Below, piece after piece: positions 11,409 to 22,720 of a stretch of DNA of 64,000 nucleotides. This DNA is from Rhodamnia argentea. Taxonomy: Eukaryota > Streptophyta > Magnoliopsida > Myrtales > Myrtaceae. The stretch is from contig NC_063152.1 of NCBI RefSeq assembly GCF_020921035.1, forward strand, positions 30,627,903-30,691,902. Reading direction: 5' to 3'. The translations under genes and the position numbers were made by a program. The stretch's first letter is position 1, and every line of letters starts with the position of its first letter. The notes under the pieces were generated by a model. The model was not told where the DNA came from. It ran no database searches and was given only the letters and a program-made list of their open reading frames with translations.

Positions 11409-11785
11409 TACCTAATAGAAAGTACTATTCAAGATTGAAGAGCCATTCTTGTTGCTAGCTCCCTCTATATTTTCTTCTCTATAACTTTTTACCAAGCCTG
11501 ATACAACTTGTCCATGCGTTAACCCCCGATCGATCCAATGCTTCGGACTTAAGAATGCAGGCAATTCTTCCACATTCCTCAAGGGGTTCAGCAAGTCAGT
11601 CCTGATGACCTGGAGCGAAGAGACCTTCTCTTTGAGCTGAGCATTCTCCTAGAGGATCTGGTGATTGCTCTCCAAAAGGCCAATGAGTTTCTCAGAGAGA
11701 TTGCTGTTGGCGCCTTGGAGCTAGTCCACTTGCATTTGGAGCTCTTCGACCTGCTTCTAATCCTTGTAGGACGCTCATCAGTTGA
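11409..11785 (-). pseudogene. coiled-coil protein remnant, probably transposon-derived
   Basis: Read on the minus strand, one frame gives a heptad-rich sequence: KQVEELQMQVD, a stop, LQGANSNLSEKLIGLLESNH, a stop near 11652, ENAQLKEKVSSLQ and then LLNPLRNVEELPAFLSPKH, ending near 11409. The pattern is a long coiled coil interrupted by in-frame stops, so the gene is dead. Such coiled coils occur in retrotransposon gag or extra proteins and in plant structural proteins; I cannot choose between them. Confidence 0.45.
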
Positions 11786-12765
11786 CTATGTACATGACAA
11801 TGCCTGCAAATTTAGTATCGTAGCTCATACCTTTTTACCTCTATCTTCTAATTAGTCCATATGGCCGTATACATTATTGGCCTAGTTCTAGTCCTCAAAG
11901 AATCAACAATGACCTAAGGGGAGCACTAGCATATGGAGGCTATCTACCACTTACAGTTACATAATGCAAGATGCAAACGTGATAAGCGATAAGTCCACAT
12001 AAGTAACACTTTTCTAACAAAGACATCTCTCCTTATGGACGTAAAAGAGAAAGAGTAGAACTCAATAAAATTCTCATGTCCTACTACCTAAAAGATCTTC
12101 TAATGGAATCGGTGTCTAATCAATTCCTTCAATCACAAATTCTTGCAAAATATATAACATAGAATCCTCCACAATTAAACAAGATTGCAACAATCGTAAC
12201 CTAGTAATTACTGAGATACCATGCCATGGCTGCAAAATTGCCGATTTTCGTACGCAAAGTAAACATGAAGAGGAAAGAATGAGAAAGAGGTATTTCTATA
12301 CGCAACGATTGAGTTATTTATTCATGACGGTACTAAAAAAGATAACACATTCCTAAAAGAAGGCAGATAAAGAAACGTGCAGTGTTCGATCATGAGCCTC
12401 GGGCGAGGCTCTATGGCCGAAGAGAAGAAAAAAGAACAGAAAAAAAATATATAAATATATAAAAAGAATTAAACCAGCCCATGTTCTTTTGAAACCAAAC
12501 TCAACCCATCTTCACCTCTCTGCATATCTCACGCGAACTCAAGCAGCGGACATAACAAGGAAAAGAAGATGGAAGCTCGTCGGCGAAGGGGAAAGGAAGA
12601 GAGAGAAGAAAATTCTCGTTCGTGCTCGACCTGAATACGTTTTAGACGTGAATTGCAACGCCGGATATTCAAAGGATTTTCGAAATTAGGGGTCAGATTT
12701 GACATTTGGTTGATTTTGAGCTGCGAGGTTCAATTGCGTGGTTGTCGGGTAGCTTTTTTGTAGCT
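11786..12765. other. gene-free stretch
   Basis: Reading in all frames shows only short spurious frames. There is no repeat or RNA gene that I can recognise. Confidence 0.4.
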
Positions 12766-12769
12766 AGCT

Positions 12770-13615
12770 CATAGAATGAGACTTCTCCTCACACTTGTAA
12801 ATCGACCACCAATAGAATAATCAGCAATGTTACCCGACAATACTTTTTCGGAAGTCCGATATCCGATTGCGATCGATGGAGATCTGTTCACTAGTTAGCT
12901 CGCCATACTAAGCGCATTCGCTGGAATTCTCCTAACCATACCAGCACTAGATATCATTTTACGAGCTGTCTTTAGTAATATTTTGCTCATCAATTCTGCA
13001 AACCGTTGTGGTTTACTAGCATTAGTGCGGTGTTTCACTATGACTTTTTTCATGCATAATTTATTTACTGCTCCGAACAAAACTCCATGTTACTGTCGGT
13101 TCACACATGCTTGATCGACTTACTAGTCTCTGTCTCGATCAAAGCTCTCAACCACATGTTCCCGACAACAACATCAAAATTGTGCATCGGCTTAAACACC
13201 CGGGTCTTTCTTGAGTAGTCATTATACTTTCAAACGGATGCCGACGTCACCGGAGCGAAACCTATCAATGTATCACCTTGAAGTTCATACAAATCACTAT
13301 GCTTAATTCCTTTCATTATCACTAGGGCACCTCGAACAACCTTCAGAACCCCACTTTGTGAAGAATACCTATATCCAACTGAATCTAGGGCACCCAAGGA
13401 AATTAAGTTCTTTTTCAATTCTAGAATGTATCTTACTTCAGTCAATGTCCTCATAATATCACCATGCATTTTGATTTTAACATCACCAACATCCACAAAA
13501 TCGCATTCGGCGTTGTTCCCTAACCGAACTTTACCACTACCCGTGCAATGATAATTAGCAAACCAGCTATTATTTGGTATAATATGAAATGAACAATCAA
13601 AATCCATAATTCATC
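12770..13615 (-). pseudogene. Ty1/copia integrase remnant, antisense, internally deleted
   Basis: On the minus strand 13607-13230 encodes the end of the copia protease region and the GAG-pre-integrase leader: CSFHIIPNNSWF, GNNAECDFVDVG, VKIKMHG, LTEVRYILELKKNLISLGALD and KVVRGALVIMKG. Then 13170-12770 encodes the distal integrase core and its end: ETETSKSIKHV, a TDSNMEFCSEQ acidic motif, a frame change, KKVIVKHRTNASKPQ, then SKILLKTARKMISSAGM and NRSPSIAIGYRT. The expected zinc-finger HHCC and first catalytic Asp between these parts are missing, so about 100 residues were deleted. No LTR is seen at either side. Confidence 0.85.
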
Positions 13616-15020
13616 TATCAAATGACAAATCCTCGGTGATAGACAAGAACAGGAAAAGTACATTTTTAGTGTCAAAAGTTGTGTACGAAGATCACTTTGG
13701 TGCCAAAAGTTTCAAACGGATCACTTTCGTGCCTCCAACGAGAAATTCCGGCCAAAAATAATATGTGGCTTTTTTAATTAATTTTTTTTGCTGAGCTAGA
13801 AATTTTTGGAGAAATCCGTCCACCTAGACTTGAGAAAACAACGCCGTATAATCCTACACGGCACCACACCTAAAAACGACATCGTTTTCTCAAGTGAAGA
13901 TGTCGACCCCCCCTTGCAACGTCGTCTGCTCCTTCCTCAAACAGAAGCCAAAGTTTCAATCATTTCCTTCGCGAAAGAGAAGCCAAAGTTCATGACGTCT
14001 TCTCCTGCTCATTCCTCTTCACGGTCTCGTCAGTCGCTGGCCATCGCACTCGCCATTTGTGATAGGTGTGTAGCTTGGTTGATTGTCGACGAAATTGAAT
14101 GGAAAAAAGAAATTAGGGCTTCAATTGTATAGAAAAATGAGGGCTTTCAGAATTGGAGCAAAACTAGGGCTCTGTAGGGCTTTCTCCATCGTTGTGGTAG
14201 ACCGAGAGATGATGGCGCTCCGGGGGAATAGCACTTAAAAGTACGGCTTAGTTGGACATCAATGTGAAGAAAATAGGGCTCGGTGGTACACCCAATCTGT
14301 TGCGCAAAAAAGATAGGGCTCGGTGAGGACCTCGAGATAACTTTTATAGCTTTTGTGATAAATTATTAGAGATTTTCTACTCGGTAGGGACATCCATGTG
14401 AAAAAAGAAATTGGGTGTCTCTTGCATTTGATCTCTGTTGTGTATAAAAAAAAAAAAAAAGGGCTCGGTGGGGACCTCGACAGTGGAATGACTTTATTGA
14501 ATGTAAGTTTTGTAGGACTCATGAATTTCAATTATTGCCAATTGTATTTCATATCGTTGACCATGTCATTATTGTTGTATTATCGCTCAATGCTGCCTAA
14601 TTCAAGAGTCCAGTGTTGTGCAAAGGAAGAGTGCTCCGAAGAAGAAAAAAGCTAGTGCACCTCCAAAATAGCCACTAACTACTAGAGCTTGTGCGAATAA
14701 GGTGCATGGAACAACAACAGTTCAAGTACCTGCACCAGTTGAAGAACCTACACGTGACGAAGATGAACCGTAACGGCCTGGGCCCACCACGCTTTCGTTG
14801 CACCACTTGCAAGATACTTTTGTTTCTACCCCAAAAAACGTGTGACGACCGGGGCCCACCACGCTTCCGCCGCGCCACTTGCAAGATATTGTCCGCTTTG
14901 GAGTGCGGCATAAGGCTCGCCAACTCCTCACGATTTTATTCCTCCAAGGGTTGCCTATTCAGCCCCCAGAAAACGGTTCTTGCAAGTCTAAGGAGAGCCT
15001 AGCCATATAAATCACGCCAA
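13616..15020. other. gene-free stretch with repeat fragments
   Basis: Bases 13660-13750 hold two copies of a GTGCCAAAAGTTTCAAACGG / ATCACTTTNGTGCC type motif typical of plant MITEs. At 13829-13885 CTTGAGAAAAC is repeated inverted as GTTTTCTCAAG around CGACATCG. A GGGCTCGGTGNGGACCTCGA phrase recurs between 14250 and 14480. Bases about 14775-14850 and 14850-14910 are a diverged tandem duplication of a GC-rich block (GGGCCCACCACGCTT...CGCCACTTGCAAGATA). No gene is supported. Confidence 0.5.
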
Positions 15021-15029
15021 GACCTTCTC

Positions 15030-15676
15030 CCTAAGCAATATGGGACCAAGAGCACCCTCTTTGGGGATGTTACACTAGCCCAATCGGTATACAACAAACA
15101 AGAAGCGAAGGTACAGTTCCTTCCAAGAATCTGGCTAACGTTATCCCCACAACCCGACGTGTCCGAGAACCCAAGGGAGGCGATCGCCAAGAAGTTGCTG
15201 GCCCGTCTAGGAGTTGAAATGGACCTAATCAGCTCCATGGAGGGGCACGGCCTCCGCGGCCTACTCTATGCTCTCCACCCGCAATTACCGGCAAAAGGTA
15301 CTTGATAGTGCTCGATGACATGTGGGACACTAACCCATGGCATGACAACGACGCCTGGAACAGCCAAAGGTTATGGTGGTTCAGTCATTATCACGAGCAG
15401 GTCAGAGGAAGTGGCCAACACCATGGTTGGGAAGACAATGTGCTCCGCCTGCAGCCACTTACAGACCCTGAGAGCTGCTGGTGTATATTCAAGGATGAGG
15501 TCGAGAAAGATGGTGAAACATTGGATGATGACAACGTCAAGAAGCTGAAACCAGATGTCAGGAAGAAGAGTGCTGGTATGCCGCTAGCTGCAAAAGTTAT
15601 GGGGGAGATTTTCTATGAGAAGCGCAAAGCTAAGGAGGGGGCTGACCACGGTGAGATTCATCCTCAAGAGTCCTAG
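15030..15676 (+). pseudogene. NBS-LRR resistance-gene fragment (NB-ARC domain)
   Basis: The NB-ARC order of a CC-NBS-LRR protein can be followed across frames. A decayed P-loop lies at about 15040 (GTKST...DVTLAQSVYNKQ), followed by RNBS-A (FLPRIWLTLS, about 15118), kinase-2 (YLIVLDDMWD, about 15299), RNBS-B in another frame (GGSVIITSRSEEV, about 15378), then LRLQPLTDPESCW and the GLPL box as GMPLAAKVMG (about 15573). Intact members bind ATP and trigger immune signalling on pathogen recognition. The glycine-rich P-loop is lost, at least two frameshifts occur near 15300-15440, and no LRR is recognisable downstream. It is a dead fragment. Confidence 0.85.
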
Positions 15677-17135
15677 AACATCGAAAACCGGCAAAAGTTT
15701 CGTGGTTTTTCTTCTTGTTCCCTCTGCTTCTGCAATTGGTACTAAGGTTTCCGTTTTCCATGTCCCAATCTTGTTCAAGATTTGATGGTGGGAATCATGT
15801 GAAGAACTCTTGTTCCTGATGATAGTGTATCTTGTAAATTTAACTATGATCCAATAGAGGATGATGCTGGATTGACAAGAATCGTTATACCCGTTTGGCT
15901 TGGAAAATAGGATCACATCTCTGCTGATGGATACAAAATATGGTTCAGGATGAGATAACAACCCGAGCAGACAGAGACAAAGAACCACCTGGTTATATGT
16001 GCCTGGAAAATAAGATATCTTGGTTCATCAATCCAGCACAATCTCGACAAGGATATTGTTCTTGTTGTTTAGTAAGTTCTGATGATTCCATTTCTTAAAG
16101 AAAAGACTGACAATAGTAAGTGTGCTATTCAGTTCACATACTCACAGGCATTCGTCTAGTGTTACTTTTCTTGGATGCCAAAAGTAAGAGCGTGGATCAT
16201 CCTGTTCTCGAGAGCTATTTTTAGACAAAAAAATTCTGATGCCGGAACAAAAATCCGTTTGATAACAGCATAAAATTTCTACAGTTATTTGTCACGAAGC
16301 CTCGGCCGGTGATCGACGAACAGAGGCCTGGAGACTAGCTGCCGAACGGCGACACGAACTCGAGAGAGAGGGAGACCACATGCAAGATAAAGGGAGTGAG
16401 CGATGAGAAGAATTTTTATTTCTACAGAAATAGAAAAGTAGAAAATTTCTACTTCGCATTTCTGTACAAAAACCTATTTTTGGGATAAATATATGGCCCA
16501 AAAATAGAAAAATGAAATTGTTTTACCAAACGGATTTATGTACCAAACCTGTTCTCGGAAATAGAGAAGCAGAGAAACCAAATGGTTATAATTCACGACA
16601 AGTTCCCACCCAAAAAAATATTTTTCTATTTCTATTCCCTCGACGAGTTTATAAGCAAAGAAACGCATTTGATAACGACACAAAATTCTTATTCTCAGAA
16701 CACAAATTCGTTGGATAATAGCATAAAATTTCTTGAGATATTTCTTGGAACAGAAACTTGTTTGATGGCAAATGAATTTATTTGCACATAAAAGTGAGGT
16801 GAGCATGCCAAGCTGAGAATGGCATTCTGTACTAGATGCCACTTCCTTCCAAGCAGAGAATAGCAACTGAAAGGATTGAAGCAGAAGTTATACTATAAGG
16901 AAAGCTACTTTAAAATGTGGAAAATTTACTATGTTAATATGCTGCAATTTACTTTCCACGTCAAAAAATAAAATACTAACCACGTTTAAGAGTAGCTTTA
17001 TGTTATAGCTGTAGAAGTTACTCGAGACTTTGCAAAGTTACTATACACTATTTACTTCGCCCGCGCTTTGCGCAAGCATAATAACATGCATACTTTTTCG
17101 TATATAAATTTTATTCTTCGAATTGTAAGTTCGGT
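15677..17135. other. gene-free stretch with MITE-like repeats
   Basis: Around 16240-16285 and 16705-16740 the phrase GATAACAGCATAAAATTTCT recurs, and inverted relatives (CCAAACGGATTT, GTAGAAATTTT types) lie at 16430-16540. This suggests one or two decayed non-autonomous DNA elements at about 16200-16800, but I cannot define their ends. No coding region is supported. Confidence 0.45.
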
Positions 17136-17139
17136 CAGG

Positions 17140-18360
17140 AATGAGGAATTCTCGATACGGTGAATATGGATTTGCTTCGGTACTTGTAAAAATTTCCTTA
17201 GCGATCGCGCTTCATCGACATCATCTAATGGATGTAATCACATTTTCTACCGAATAAATCGTCATCCTCCGTTTAAAAAGAGTATGAGATGCTTCAAGGG
17301 AACCTTTTAATCTTTAGTCTCTTACGACAAAATAAAGCGTGTTCCTGAAGATAAAAAGTCGAAAAGTCGAATGACTTGATGGACCGTCTAAAAATGGCGA
17401 ATTAGATGCTTCGAAAGTATGTTTTTAATCTTTAGTCTCTTTCGATAAGACGAAGCATTTTCTCGACAATAAAAAGTCGAGAAGTTGAATGACTTGACAG
17501 ACCGGCTTTAAAATGGCTGAGGCTGCCATTATTCCATGTCAAGAGGACAACCTGGATGCATAATCTCACTAAATGTTAAAGTCCAACAAGTGGCATGGGC
17601 ATCTCTTCATTGACAAGTTTTGCAGAATTAGGTCAATTCCTGGATTTCCCTTTTACATTCTAGCTCCAGTGTCTTATTTCTTTTTAACCAGCAAAGCCCA
17701 CTCACTTTACTTAACAAGTTTGCAGCATTCATAGCTTTCAAAAGCTTCCGATCACGAAGCAGGCGGCCGATGAGTCTGTTACTCACTGCGAAACACCCCT
17801 TGCATGGACTGATTATGCAATCCCATCCATTGTAAATCTAAAGTTGCTTATACATTGTGTATGTGCTCGCGGGAAATATTTTATTCAGGTTAACCAAAAA
17901 ATGCCAGCATTACTTAACAGAGTCGTTCTGTTTTGGAAAACAAAGAAGAAATCGCTTGACCCTGTTACCAAAGCCCGTGATTGAGGTTGTTTGGCCGACA
18001 CCGTGCCATTCCCAGTCCACTTACTCTCTGATTTGGGCCTTTCAGATCTTGAGCTTCTTGTGAATCCGCCATCACCATATGCACCATGAATCTCTCCGGG
18101 GAACATTTATTGAACCCCAATAAGGTTATTGATATCGGGCTACTGATGAACAAACATCTTCAAATTGACGAAGGCAAAAACTCAGCAACATTTGTATGTA
18201 ACACAGGGAGTGTTTCCTGTGTCATGTCCATGGACAATCACCAAACCAAACAGTAGCTTATCAGTTGAAAAAGTCATATGCTTGGCTCATGCAAATCCCA
18301 GAAACAACGTGCCAATTCTCGGATTCATCGGCGGATTGCTGTCCTGGAGAGGATAATATT
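17140..18360 (+). repeat. unidentified unit, copy D
   Basis: Shares its three blocks with copies A, B and C: 17140-17560 with 6600-6960, 17560-17860 with 9010-9330, 18015-18360 with 9550-9890. A roughly 120-bp subsegment (CTTCNAGNGAACCTTTTAATCTTTAGTCTC and following) is itself repeated at about 17295-17390 and 17410-17500. Frames are broken. It lies about 440 bp upstream of the DC1 pseudogene, so the unit may be the 5' part of a gene family of that type; this is only inference. Confidence 0.5.
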
Positions 18361-20199
18361 AAAACATTGCATTTTCCTTAGAGTCCGTCCATGTTGACAG
18401 AAAAATTTTGTCCTTCCTAGAGAAAGCTAAGATACATATAGAATTCATATCGGCTTCTAGTTCTTCCACTTCATATTCGCTTCCCAATCGTCATCTAGAC
18501 GCAAGAAGATGCGGATCAAAGGTGATATATCCTGGAATTTGAGATTTTATCAGATCCAAGACCGATGTGGTATACACAAAGAGGTCACTGCAAGAAATTA
18601 TTTTGCAAATAGCAGATTGAATTTCTAGGTAATTCAACAGTCGAAAATAGTTTACCAAACGCCAAAATCTTTATAGCATGTCCAGTGTGGAAGAATTAAA
18701 GAATGATGATTATTTACAGCACTTCACTCCTAAGCAATCGCCTGAGTCTCACCAGCAAGAATGGAATAACAGAAACTAACATCATCTGCAATGCGTGTTG
18801 CCCAAGCAGCTCATCCCCAGTTTATTGCCCAAGCAGCTCATCCCCAGTTTAAGTGTTGTGCCTGATGCCAGTTCTACGTCCATTACTCGTGTGGAAAGCT
18901 GCCGCGAGATATCAAACTCTTCTTTCATTCGGATCACCCGCTCATGCTGCTCACTAATCCTTGCAGCGAAGAAGGATTTGGTGCAATGCTTGTTGCATGA
19001 CACAGTCTGGCTTAACCTTCTGCTGCAAGCAATGTGATTTCTTCTTAGATGTCGAGTGCTCACTAATGCCCTAAAGGCAAAAACCAGAAGGCCAAGAATG
19101 GAAATCTCAGTCATGGACAACCTCTGATAATCAGTGAATTGAAGGATGATCAAAGAAATCCACTTCCTCTTAGCCTTGTCTGCGATGTAACTCATCAAAC
19201 TCTTTCCCAAACAGTGTGTGACGCCCTAGGATTTATGAACTACAAGATGAGGGCATTCATGAAGGTAGGACCCAATTTATTCCGAAGACCCCCAAGTCAA
19301 AGTTGACAGCCTACATCTCTCTCTCTCTTCCACGTTATCCCCCTCTGCCGCCTCTCCTTTTTCTTCTTCCTTCTCTTCTTTTCTTCTTCTGTCTTCATTT
19401 TGTGCACCCAGAGCCACCGCCATCACCTCCAGCCATCAGCCACCATTCCATCCGCTGCTAAAGATCAGCACCACAGCCGCCGTCGTCACCGGAGCTGCCC
19501 GGAAAGGCCGCGAGACAGCCCCACAGCCGGAGTCCCCTGTTTCTGGGTTTACTGCTGCTCTGTTTTTCTGCCCCTGCAGTTGCTTTGGTTCTGCTTCTGT
19601 TCAGCCCAACTCCGCCATGTCCAGTCGTCTTCTGCCTAGTCCCGACCACCCTCAGCTGTCCCTTGACATCACCAAACCACCATCAACCATCCCGTCATCG
19701 TCGGACCCCCGAACAGTAGCCCAGAACCTCGATCAGCCCTGCTCTGTTATAGTTCCCCTGTTTCCCGCACCACCAGCTTATGTCGCCGCTTCTTTCGCCC
19801 TGCTCCGGCCACTACGAGCCACCAGCGGCGCTCCGCGACACCCTCACGCCTCCACCATTGATCCTAGAGCCACCCGCTGCCCGTCGGATCTCCGGACAGC
19901 CGCTACAGCCCCGGATCCCCCTTGCTCTGCCTCAAGTCCCCTGTTTCGAGCCCAGCACCAGTCCCGCCTCTATTTCGCCGCTGTTTCGGCGTCTCCTCTG
20001 CCCAACTCCGCCACCACCGACCACCTCCAATTGTCTCAAAGTTTCCCCAAGCCCTCCGTCACACGCCACCAGCCGTAGGTCACCGGAAGAGCCGCCTCAG
20101 CCACCGTCTGAAGTGCCTAGCTCGTTGCCCTGTTTCTCGGGTGTGCCCTGTTTTTTGGGCCACCGAGCTGGGCAGTGGCCTATTTTGGTCCCAGGCTGT

Positions 20200-20245
20200 G
20201 ACACTCGGCCAACTTGCCTTGTGCCAGGCAAGTTGGCCGAGTGTC
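20200..20245. other. perfect 19-bp hairpin inside the solo LTR
   Basis: ACACTCGGCCAACTTGCC at 20201-20218 is followed by an 8-base loop and its exact reverse complement at 20227-20244; one more G-C pair closes the stem. Surrounding sequence (20160-20400) repeats related GGCC-rich words in direct orientation. Confidence 0.85.
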
Positions 20246-21088
20246 CAGGCCCATGTGCCGAAACCACGGGCCAAGTGTCCGAGAATTGGAGCCCAAGTGT
20301 CCGATCCCGTGTGCCAGTTGCCTGGGCCGTGTGCCGTGTTTGTGAGCCAAGTGGGCCGAGATTTTGGGCCGAGCGGCCAAGGTCCAACCTATTTTGGGCC
20401 GTGTAATTGGACCTTATATTGGGCCCGTGGACTTATTAAACTGGAAGTTTGGGCTATAGTTCGAGGATTTTGCTTCGCGGTTCGTTCGAGCCCAAAGTTC
20501 GTGCCGAGGATTTTCCGAGGATCGTCGTTGACCTAACCTCGCCGAATTAACTGTGAGTCAACTTCTAATCCTTGGTTAAGTCGTTAATTACGTTTGGATT
20601 AGTTTAATTAGATTATTATGCTGTTTAGGGTCGGAATAGGCTAGAGACTTGATATAGGTTAAATGACCCTAATTATCTAAGTTAGTTCAAATGTGATTGA
20701 TTGGGATTAAATTAGTTGATCGATTGGATGATTTTGCGTGACCGTGAGTGAATAGCGAGTTAGAGGCGAGCGCGCGATTAAGTAAATGAATGAATTAGTT
20801 TATATGCAATTGGATTGATTGTTCGTTATTAAATTGTTATTTGTGCACAATTCGTGAAATATATGAATGACTGGGTTAAATATCTGGTTAAATTGATTGA
20901 TTGGTCTGAGTTTGACCACTTGATTTACGGATGCGAGGTCGCATGGATAACATGTGCATTTGTGTGATTACTCAAGGAGTTTTGCTGTGTGAGCATATCG
21001 CGTGAGCATTTAACTAAATGCGGATTATAAACTGGCTATTTGTTGAATATGCTTGAGTGGTCACACAATGGATTATTCCCGACAAGTT

Positions 21089-21335
21089 CTTACTGTGCCG
21101 GTCGTACGGAACCATGCGACTTGTCGAATGCCCGTTAGTCCGTGCCCGTGCCGGTCGTACGGATCATATGGATTGTCGGATGCCGGTCATGACTTGTAAT
21201 GGGGTGAAGCCCCTATAAGGATTCCTAATAGTGCCGTGTCGTGCCGGTCGTACGAATCACATGGGCTATCGGATGCCGTCACCGGAAGTAAGGGACGAAG
21301 ATTGATCCTGCCGAACAAACGCGCCGGTCGTAGTG
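21089..21335 (+). repeat. GCCGGTCGTACGGA subrepeats in the solo LTR
   Basis: The core word recurs near 21097, 21149 and 21243, with a partial copy near 21322. Each of the first three is followed by a variable ATG-GRTTGTCGGATGCC-like segment. Spacing is irregular (about 50-95 bp), so this is a decayed tandem array. Confidence 0.75.
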
Positions 21336-22720
21336 TAAAGTCACACCAATCGTGTGCAATTAGGCCAAATGACCGTTAATAATCGAACCACATGTGGTGT
21401 CTGCGTATGTAATTGACATGATATCTATGGATTGTTATGTGTAGCATATATGTCAAGTATTACGTGCTATGTGATTTTCAGCAGGTGAGCTACATGTGAT
21501 TGGGTTATTTGCATACCAATATGTGATTGACTAATAGGACCCTTCGGACGAATCAACGCCATAGCCGGGCTTAGGCGTTGACTCACCGAGATTTATATCT
21601 CACCCTATCATTGTTAAATCATTTTCAAATTCTAAGTGATGGAGCTAGTAGTTCTTTGAAAAGCTAATAAGGACAAGAGTGACGTAGCTCTAATTAGAGT
21701 AGATACGAAGTTGATCCTACCCCGCTCCGAAGTATGGGGCTGATTAACAAGTCATCTCGGTTGACCTATGATGTGATTGTAAATAAAATCATGTTTTTGA
21801 ATTAATGCGTTTTTCTATTTGCCTATCCCTGTCTTAAACTTTTGTCCGGGAATATTGTACGTTTCCGCATGCGTAGTTAATCTCATGGGTTGATAGCATG
21901 CCTAGGACGCTATCCTTTTAACCCAAGGGATGAGAAGACAAGGATGCCGCATGCTCGAGGATCGGGGCGTGACACGGTGAGTCTTGGTTGAATTTTTCTG
22001 CCAGAAAAATGGTGCAGTGCCTGTCACAACTTTCAGGGCTTTACCTACTTGTGTGACCAATGCAACTTCGTGCCCAACATTGTTTGTGCTCTAATGCCCA
22101 CAAAATTACGAGATACCCGCGAGCAGTTTTGTACTTTGGCCATGGACATCTGCTAGTCATTATAGAGAATGATCAAGAAGGCATATATCGATGTGTAATT
22201 TGCGAGGACCGGTTTGTTGGTCTGACCTATGGTTGCTTAGGTGCGAATTCCAAATTCACAAGAAGTCCGCAGATTTGCCAAGGGAGATTCGACATTCATT
22301 CAACTGTGCTATTGACCTAGGCGCCTTATCAATGGACGACTTTCGATTGCTATGCTTGTGGAAATACTGGGAGGTCCTTCACCTGCCATTGCACAAACTG
22401 CAATATTGACCTGGACTTGCATTGTGATTCACTTGTACCTTCGGTGACATATGACGGCCATGTCCCTTCAATGCACATCCCTTCCATTGCATCGCATGGC
22501 CTGCAACTTTAACCTCCATAAACATTGCCGTTCGGCCGTTCCTCGTTCGACCAAACATTGGGGTCACATGCATCAATTGACTTTCACTACCTCTGTTGTC
22601 CAAGATGTTGGATTTGGATAATTCTAATGCAACGCCTGTGAGGTGGAGCGAAGCCCGTTCGGCAGAGTGCGACTTTTCAGCTCATCTTAGCTGTGCGCCG
22701 AGGTACATGCTTCTTTGAAT

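Larger units (their letters stand above)
19217..21974. mobile_element. solo LTR, probably Ty3/gypsy (Tekay-like)
   Basis: The element starts TGTGACGCCC and ends GGGGCGTGACA, so the ends are near-perfect inverted repeats. The flanking pentamers are CAGTG (19212-19216) and CGGTG (21975-21979), a 4 of 5 match as expected for an old target duplication. No primer-binding site, gag, pol or second LTR lies inside, hence a solo LTR of 2758 bp. A pyrimidine-rich left third (19310-20060), a hairpin, a recurring GCCGGTCGTACGGA motif and the CTCACCGAGATTTATATCTCACCC block near the right end fit long gypsy LTRs of the Tekay/Del kind. The lineage is an inference. Confidence 0.8.
18795..22720 (+). pseudogene. 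DC1 (divergent C1) domain protein, broken, split by an LTR
   Basis: At least four Cys/His-rich DC1 modules can be read on the plus strand across frames. Left of the LTR: CQFYVHYSCGKLPRDIK...FHSDHPLML (18865-18945) and CMTQSGLTFCCKQCDFFLDV (about 18995-19055). Right of the LTR: WCSACHNFQGFTYLCDQCNF (22010-22070), GIYRCVICEDRFVGLTYGC (about 22180-22240) and CYACGNTGRSFTCHCTNCNI (about 22355-22415), with a last CNACE...CDFSAHLSCAPR at 22627-22705. DC1 proteins are a large plant family with predicted zinc-binding modules, often linked to stress responses. A stop at 18862, frameshifts near 18975, 22090 and 22245, and the 2.76-kb LTR insertion make this a pseudogene. Confidence 0.85.

Noticed and set aside
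14146..14180. Telomere-like TAGGGCT words
   Set aside because: The words are irregular and not in TTTAGGG register; there is no array.
18782..19210. 142-codon minus-strand frame
   Set aside because: The plus strand of the same bases encodes recognisable DC1 modules, so the minus frame is a shadow.
19617..20536. Long plus-strand open frames rich in proline, serine and arginine
   Set aside because: They lie inside the solo LTR, overlap in several frames and reflect C- and G-rich composition; no domain is present.
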